From VAZQ01 sp035293945 (GTDB lineage Bacteria; Pseudomonadota; Alphaproteobacteria; Rhizobiales; Xanthobacteraceae): a stretch of 64,000 bases of DNA. The stretch spans positions 62,001 through 126,000 of the forward strand of contig DATGLV010000025.1 in assembly GCA_035293945.1 (NCBI GenBank), read 5' to 3'. This document shows positions 59,177-64,000 of the stretch, in pieces; within the stretch, counting starts at the first letter, position 1; each line of letters opens with the position of its first letter. The notes under the pieces were generated by a model that made no database searches, had not been told where the DNA came from, and was given only the letters and a program-made list of their open reading frames with translations. The translations under genes and the position numbers were made by a program.

Positions 59177-62100
59177 TCAAGTAGCCTGCGGTTCCGCCCT
59201 CCCCGGAGCCGCGTGCCCGGCGCGGGAGTGATCGGTCGCGATCACCAGGTAGACCGCCGGCACGACGAACAGCGTGAACAGAGTGCCGATCGCAAGTCCC
59301 GTCGCGATCACCAATCCCATGTCGAAGCGCGATACCGCGCCGGCGCCGGTCGCCGTCACCAGCGGAATGACGCCGAGCACCATGGCGGCGGTGGTCATCA
59401 GGATCGGCCGCAGGCGGATCCCGGCGGCAGCCTCTATCGCCTCGCGCTTGGAACGTCCTTCGATCTGCAGCTGATTGGCAAATTGGACGATCAGGATGCC
59501 GTGCTTGCTGATGAGGCCCATCAGGGTGACCAGACCGACTTCGGTATAGATGTTGAGCGACGAGCCGCCGATGCCGAGGCTCACAAAGGCAAGCGCGCCG
59601 GCAATCGACATCGGCACCGAGACCAGAATGATGATCGGATCGCGGAAGCTCTCGAACAGCGCGGCAAGCGACAGGAAAATGATGATCAGCGCGAACGCGA
59701 AGGTGGTGACGAAGCCGCTCGTCTCCTGCACGTATTGCCGGCTCAACCCGCCGTAGTCGATCGAGTAGCCTTGCGGCAGGATCCTGGTCGACAGGTCCTT
59801 GAGGAAATCGAGCGCGTCGCCCTGGGCCACTCCCGGCATGGTCACGCCCTGGATCGTCGCGCTGTTGAGCTGCTGGAAGTGATTGAGCGATTCCGGCACG
59901 GTCGAGGTAGAGATGCGGGCGATCGTCGACAACGGAACCGAGGTGCCGTCGCTGGTGCGGATGTAATAGTCGAGCAGCTGCTGGGCATTGAGCCGATAGC
60001 GCTGCTGCACCTGCGGCACGACCTTGTAGGAACGGCCGCTCATGTTGAAATAGTTGACGTAGCCTCCGCCGAGCATGGACGCGAGCGCGCCCCCGACATC
60101 GCTCATCTTCAGGCCAAGCTGCGCCGTCTTGTCGCGTTCGATCTCGACATTCACCTGCGGATTGTCGAGCTTGAGGTCGCAGTCGAGAAAGATGAACATG
60201 CCGCTCTTGAGCGCCTCCTGCAGGAATTGCTGGGCGACATCGTTGAGGCGCTGGAACGGCTCGGTGGTGCCGATGACGAATTGCACCGGCAACCCAATGC
60301 TGCCGGGCAATGGCGGCGGCTGGAACGCCACCACGCGCACGCCCGCGATCTGGGCGACTTCCTGCTGCACGACCGGCTGCAGATCATTGGTGGTCTTGGT
60401 GCGTTGATCCCACGGCTTGAGCACCATGCCGGCGATTGATTGGCCCGGCACGTCGAGCTGGAACACGTGCTCGGTTTCCGGATGCGCCGCGAAAATCTTG
60501 TAGACCTGCTGCGAATAGAGCTGGCGCTGCTGCAGGGTAGCATCGGGCGCGGCAATCGATTGGGTGATGATGACGCCCTGATCCTCCTGCGGGGCCAGCT
60601 CGGTCTTGGCGGTGGTATAGAGAAAATAGATGCTGCCAAGCACGATCACCGCGAACACGATGGTGACCGGCCAGGTGTTGAGGCTGCCGTGCAGGCGCCG
60701 CTCATAGCCGGCGCGCAGCCGGGAGAAGCCGCGGTCGATCACACCTGACAGCCGCGCCTCCCAGCCGCCCGCATGCTGCGGCTTGAGCAGACGCGAGCAA
60801 AGCATCGGCGACAGTGTCAGCGCCACGATGCCCGAGACCGTGACGGCGCCCACGAGGGTAAAGGCGAACTCCGCAAACAAAGCACCGGTAAGCCCACCCT
60901 GGAACCCGATCGGCACATAGACGGCGGCCAGCACGACCGTCATGGCGATGATCGGGCCGCCCAGCTCGCGCGCCGCCAGGATCGCGGCCTCGATCGGCGC
61001 CATGCCTTCCTCGAGATGGCGATTGACGTTTTCGACCACGATGATCGCGTCGTCCACCACCAGGCCGATGGCCAGCACCAGCGCGAGCAGCGTCAAGAGA
61101 TTGATGGAGTAGCCGAGCGCCAGCATGACGGTGAGGGTACCGACCAGCGACAGCGGGATGGCGACCGTCGGGATCAGCGCGGAGCGCGGTGAGCCCAGGA
61201 ACAGGAACACCACTGCGGTCACGATCAACAGCGCTTCGGTGAGGCTGCGGATCACCTCGTTGATCGCGCTGTTAACGAATTCGGTCGAGTCATAGATGAT
61301 CTCGCCATTGAGCCCGCTCGGCAACAGCGCCTGGATCTCGGGAAAGACCTTGCGGACGCCGGCGATCACCTCAAGCAGACTGGCGGACGGCGCGACCTGG
61401 ATGCCGATATAGACCGCACGCTTGCCGTCAAAGCCGACTTCCGATTCGTAGTCCTCCGATCCGAGCGTGACATTGGCAACATCCTTGAGGCGGACGATGG
61501 CGCCGCCGCTCTCCTTGATGACGAGATTGCGGAATTCCTCGGCGCTGTGCAGGTTGGTCGAGGCGGTCAGATTGACCTGCACCATCTGGCCCTTGGTGTT
61601 GCCGACCCCGGAGATGAAGTCGTTGGCGGCGAGCGCCTGGCTCACATCGGCGGCGGTGAGCCCGAAGGCGGCGAGCTTCTGCGGGTCGAGCCAGGCGCGC
61701 AGCGCGAATACTCTTTGCCCGAGCAGCTCCGCGGTCTGCACGCCGGTGACCGCCTGCAGCTTCGGCTGCACCACCCGCACCAGGTAATCGGTGATCTGAT
61801 TGGCGGCCAGAACATCGCTGTTGAAGCCGATATACATGGCGTCGATGGTCTGGCCGACCTTCACGGTGAGGATCGGCTGCTGCGAGCCCTGCGGCAATTG
61901 ACTCAACACCGAATTGATCTTGGTGTTGATCTCGGTCAGCGCCTTGTCGGCATCGTAATTGAGCCGCAGATAAACCTGAATGGTGCTCACGCCACTCTGG
62001 CTGATCGAGCTCATGTAGTCGATGCCATTCGCCTGGGCGATCGCGTTCTCGAGCGGTGTGGTGATGAAGCCTGCCACCACATCCGGATCGGCGCCGTAAT

Positions 62101-62251
62101 AGATCGTGGTAACGGTGACGATGGCGTTCTCGGTGCGCGGATATTGCAGGATCGGCAGCACGAAATAGGAGCGCAGGCCCAGCACCAGGATCATCAGGCT
62201 GACCACGGTGGCGAGCACCGGCCGACGAATGAATATGTCGGTGAACTTCAT
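59177..62251 (-). CDS. RND-family multidrug efflux permease
   Basis: 1024 aa with 12 expected membrane helices. It starts KFTDIFIRRPVLATVVSLMILVLG (in parts) as in HAE1 pumps; TM4 carries GLVVDDAIIVVENVNRH with the paired Asp used for proton relay. Two large periplasmic loops follow TM1 and TM7. Overall closest in appearance to MdtB/C- or MuxB/C-like permeases. It works with the adaptor at 62411 and the outer-membrane protein at 63538 to expel drugs or aromatic acids. A repeat element lies between it and the adaptor. Confidence 0.93.
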   Translation of the reverse strand: MKFTDIFIRRPVLATVVSLMILVLGLRSYFVLPILQYPRTENAIVTVTTIYYGADPDVVAGFITTPLENAIAQANGIDYMSSISQSGVSTIQVYLRLNYDADKALTEINTKINSVLSQLPQGSQQPILTVKVGQTIDAMYIGFNSDVLAANQITDYLVRVVQPKLQAVTGVQTAELLGQRVFALRAWLDPQKLAAFGLTAADVSQALAANDFISGVGNTKGQMVQVNLTASTNLHSAEEFRNLVIKESGGAIVRLKDVANVTLGSEDYESEVGFDGKRAVYIGIQVAPSASLLEVIAGVRKVFPEIQALLPSGLNGEIIYDSTEFVNSAINEVIRSLTEALLIVTAVVFLFLGSPRSALIPTVAIPLSLVGTLTVMLALGYSINLLTLLALVLAIGLVVDDAIIVVENVNRHLEEGMAPIEAAILAARELGGPIIAMTVVLAAVYVPIGFQGGLTGALFAEFAFTLVGAVTVSGIVALTLSPMLCSRLLKPQHAGGWEARLSGVIDRGFSRLRAGYERRLHGSLNTWPVTIVFAVIVLGSIYFLYTTAKTELAPQEDQGVIITQSIAAPDATLQQRQLYSQQVYKIFAAHPETEHVFQLDVPGQSIAGMVLKPWDQRTKTTNDLQPVVQQEVAQIAGVRVVAFQPPPLPGSIGLPVQFVIGTTEPFQRLNDVAQQFLQEALKSGMFIFLDCDLKLDNPQVNVEIERDKTAQLGLKMSDVGGALASMLGGGYVNYFNMSGRSYKVVPQVQQRYRLNAQQLLDYYIRTSDGTSVPLSTIARISTSTVPESLNHFQQLNSATIQGVTMPGVAQGDALDFLKDLSTRILPQGYSIDYGGLSRQYVQETSGFVTTFAFALIIIFLSLAALFESFRDPIIILVSVPMSIAGALAFVSLGIGGSSLNIYTEVGLVTLMGLISKHGILIVQFANQLQIEGRSKREAIEAAAGIRLRPILMTTAAMVLGVIPLVTATGAGAVSRFDMGLVIATGLAIGTLFTLFVVPAVYLVIATDHSRAGHAAPGRAEPQAT

Positions 62252-62270
62252 TGGCGAATGCCCTCAGACC

Positions 62271-62380
62271 GTCACCCGCGGGCATAGCCCGTCGAAAGAC
62301 GGGCGTGAACGCCCTAACGACCCGCGGGTCCATCTTTTCACAAGACATTGGATTGCGGGGTCAAGCCCGGCAATGACGCA
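62271..62380. repeat. intergenic palindromic repeat in the RND operon
   Basis: GTCACCCGCGGGCATAGCCCG and GACCCGCGGGTCC flank a GTCGAAAGACGGGCG hairpin, followed by GATTGCGGGGTCAAGCCCGG. The GGGTCAAGCCCG arm relates it to the element at 47535-47612. It lies between the permease start and the adaptor stop. Confidence 0.6.
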
Positions 62381-62410
62381 GAAACGGGATCGAATCGAGC
62401 GCATCATGCT

Positions 62411-63541
62411 TCAACGGTCGATCGGCACCGGCGCCGCGTCGGCGGTCGGCATGATCGAATTGTTGATCAGCACCGCAGAGCCGTTGTGCAGCTTGATCTG
62501 GCCGGCCACCACCACGGTCTCGCCCTCCTTCACGCCGTTGAGCACCGCAACCTGATCCCCCCGCGTCGCCCCGGTGGTGACGAAGGTCTGCCGCGCCACC
62601 AGTTGCGGCTTTCCGTCCGGGCCGTTGCCTTTGTCGTCGACCACATAGACGCTGTCGCCATAAGGGCTGTAGGTGATCGCCGTCTGCGGCAGAGTGATGT
62701 AGCGTTGCGGCTCTCCTACCTTGATGTCGAGCGTCGCATACATCCCGGGCAGCAGCCGATGATCGGCGTTGTGGAGCGTGGCGCGGACCTGGACATTGCG
62801 GCTGCTGGCATCGACCCGCGGGTTGACCGCCGAGACCTCGCCCGAGAAGGTGTCCTTGGGATAGGCGTCGACCTTGACGGCGATCTGCTGGTTGAGGTGC
62901 ACCTGGTCGACCGCCTGCTGCGGCACGAAAAAGTCGACATAGATCGGATCGAGCGCCTGCAGCGTCACCACCGTGGTGCCGGCGGCGAGGAACTGCCCGA
63001 CATCCACCGCGCGGATGCCGAGATGGCCGGCGAAGGGCGCACGCAGGGTCTTCTTGTCGAGAATGGCCTGCTGCTGCGCCACCTGTGCATTGGCATTCTT
63101 GAGATTGGCCTCGTCGGCATCGAGGGTGGACTGGCTGACCGCCTGGATCTTGGCCTGCTTGAGATCGCGTTCGTAAGTGATGCGGTTCAAATCCGCGGTC
63201 GCCTTGAGCGACTCGAGCTTGGCGAGATCATCGTCGGCGCGCAGCTTCAATAGCGGTGCCCCCTCTGCGACGTCGTCGCCGGAATTGAACATGATCTGAT
63301 CGATCGTACCGGCGGTCTCGAGCGAGAGATCGGCACCATTTACCGCGCGCAGGCTGCCGACCGCCTGGAGCGTTGATTGCCAGTCGTCATAGGTCGCCTT
63401 GCCGGTCGACACGGTCTGCGGTGGCGAGCCCATCGCACTCATGAATTTCTTGATCATGCTCGCCTTGAAGGCTTGAAACCCGAAGATCCCGCCGAGCACC
63501 AGGCCGACCAGGATCAGCATGATCACCATGCGTTTAATCAT
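62411..63541 (-). CDS. RND periplasmic adaptor (membrane fusion protein)
   Basis: 376 aa. An N-terminal membrane anchor (VIMLILVGLVLGGIFGFQ, residues ~6-23), then barrel, lipoyl and helical hairpin parts: VGSLRAVNGADLSLETAGTI (in parts), KTLRAPFAGHLGIRAVDVGQF and LLPGMYATLDIKVGEP, as in MexA/AcrA-type adaptors. ATG 63541 overlaps the outer-membrane protein's stop by 4 nt (63538-63541), consistent with a three-gene operon. Confidence 0.92.
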   Translation of the reverse strand: MIKRMVIMLILVGLVLGGIFGFQAFKASMIKKFMSAMGSPPQTVSTGKATYDDWQSTLQAVGSLRAVNGADLSLETAGTIDQIMFNSGDDVAEGAPLLKLRADDDLAKLESLKATADLNRITYERDLKQAKIQAVSQSTLDADEANLKNANAQVAQQQAILDKKTLRAPFAGHLGIRAVDVGQFLAAGTTVVTLQALDPIYVDFFVPQQAVDQVHLNQQIAVKVDAYPKDTFSGEVSAVNPRVDASSRNVQVRATLHNADHRLLPGMYATLDIKVGEPQRYITLPQTAITYSPYGDSVYVVDDKGNGPDGKPQLVARQTFVTTGATRGDQVAVLNGVKEGETVVVAGQIKLHNGSAVLINNSIMPTADAAPVPIDR

Positions 63542-64000
63542 TGGGGCCTTCCGGCTGTCGTGGTTGAAGCGCGAACGTCGATGAAATGTCCCTCGGGGGT
63601 GAACGGGTCGGGCTTGACATCGGCACGGTTCCACCACCCTCCCCCGAGCGCCTGGTACAGGGCTGCCGTATCGGCAAGCCGTGCCGCCTGCGCCTGCACC
63701 AAAGTGAGCCGCGCCTGTTGGTAGGTACGCTGTGCGGTGAGCAGGTTCACATAGGGGATCGAGCCGAGGCGATATTGGCTCCGGATGAGCTCAAGGCTGT
63801 CGGAGGCGGCCTGCGTCGCCTTATCCTGCGCGCTGAGCGCAGTGGCATCGGCCTGCAGCGCTTTCAGGACATCGGCCACGTTCTGGAATGCCATCAACAC
63901 CGTGCTCTTGTATTGCGCGGCCGCCGCCTCATAGGCCGCCTCCGCCGCGCGCTCCTGGTGCAGCAGCGTGCCGCCGTGGAAGATCGGCTGTGTGGCGCTC
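63538..64000 (-). CDS. outer-membrane efflux protein, NodT family (partial, runs off right edge)
   Basis: The C-terminal ~150 residues of a TolC/NodT-type channel are in the window; the 5' part lies beyond 64000. Visible: ERAAEAAYEAAAAQYKSTVLM (in parts), AFQNVADVLKALQADATAL, LIRSQYRLGSIPYVNLLTAQRTYQQARL (in parts) and ALYQALGGGWW. The reading frame stays open to the edge. It would be the first gene of the RND operon and supplies the outer-membrane duct. Confidence 0.88.
   Translation of the reverse strand, partial: SATQPIFHGGTLLHQERAAEAAYEAAAAQYKSTVLMAFQNVADVLKALQADATALSAQDKATQAASDSLELIRSQYRLGSIPYVNLLTAQRTYQQARLTLVQAQAARLADTAALYQALGGGWWNRADVKPDPFTPEGHFIDVRASTTTAGRPQ

Noticed and set aside
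59213..60439. 408-aa rightward open frame over the RND permease
   Set aside because: Antisense shadow of a well-conserved pump.
1..64000. CRISPR array, tRNA/rRNA genes, insertion sequences, prophage or integrase
   Set aside because: No regular spaced direct repeats, cloverleaf sequences, transposase or integrase motifs were found on reading both strands; the repeats present are short intergenic palindromes.

Overview
The window is a GC-rich stretch of chromosome with dense genes, short intergenic gaps and many small intergenic palindromes. The palindromes (AGCATGATC...GATCATGCT elements, GTAGGGTGGGC and GTAGCCCG hairpins, CTCCTCAGGATGAGG elements) resemble those seen throughout Bradyrhizobium-like Hyphomicrobiales (Rhizobiales). 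Together with the proteins (DUF2336, DUF6152, many orphan solute-binding proteins, Mo-hydroxylases, UbiD/UbiX, SPFH membrane proteins) this points to a free-living soil or water alphaproteobacterium with broad organic-acid and aromatic metabolism. No rRNA, tRNA, CRISPR array, insertion sequence or phage gene was seen, so the species cannot be named from the window.

Layout. 1-4.5 kb: envelope glycan genes (galE, an MsbA-type exporter, a GT2/GtrA glycosyltransferase). 4.5-9.1 kb: a PaaG-like isomerase, a 5'-truncated AraC regulator lying in frame behind a TauA-type binding protein, a class II aldolase and a beta-hydroxyacid dehydrogenase-like protein. 9.4-16 kb: AlkB-like dioxygenase, a two-subunit Mo-hydroxylase, two alpha/beta hydrolases and a luciferase-like monooxygenase. 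16-21 kb: a Sel1 protein, a DUF2336 protein and a PAS-GGDEF-EAL signalling protein. 21-23 kb: a divergent PanB-like protein and a hydrolase. 23-23.7 kb: a ParE/RelE-type toxin-antitoxin pair beside a broken Phd antitoxin.

23.7-37.1 kb is a mostly leftward catabolic block: DOPA-dioxygenase-like protein, PanE-like reductase, HbpS/GlcG protein, dihydroxyphthalate decarboxylase-like protein, Rieske oxygenase, Zn alcohol dehydrogenase, secreted proteins, SDR, Bug-type binding protein, UbiX, UbiD and an exported VOC protein. It looks like a route for an aromatic or phenolic acid using oxygenation plus prenyl-FMN decarboxylation; the substrate is unknown. 37.2-39.3 kb: thioesterase, idi and a binding protein. 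39.3-45.4 kb: four leftward genes that overlap by 4 nt each, encoding a large multi-TM SPFH protein, a His-rich HflK/C-like protein, a second SPFH protein and a P1B ATPase; this is the most unusual system in the window.

45.8-49 kb: an amidohydrolase with a TIG-like C-terminal domain and a secreted protein. 49.4-51.8 kb: a DUF3299-like Tat protein with an ABC exporter-type ATPase and FtsX-like permease. 51.9-54.4 kb: a PQQ alcohol dehydrogenase with a lanthanide-type DYD signature, converging on a c-type cytochrome. 54.7-58.5 kb: secreted protein, exported pentapeptide-repeat protein and two more orphan binding proteins. 58.7-64 kb: a lone receiver protein and a tripartite RND efflux operon whose outer-membrane gene runs off the right edge.
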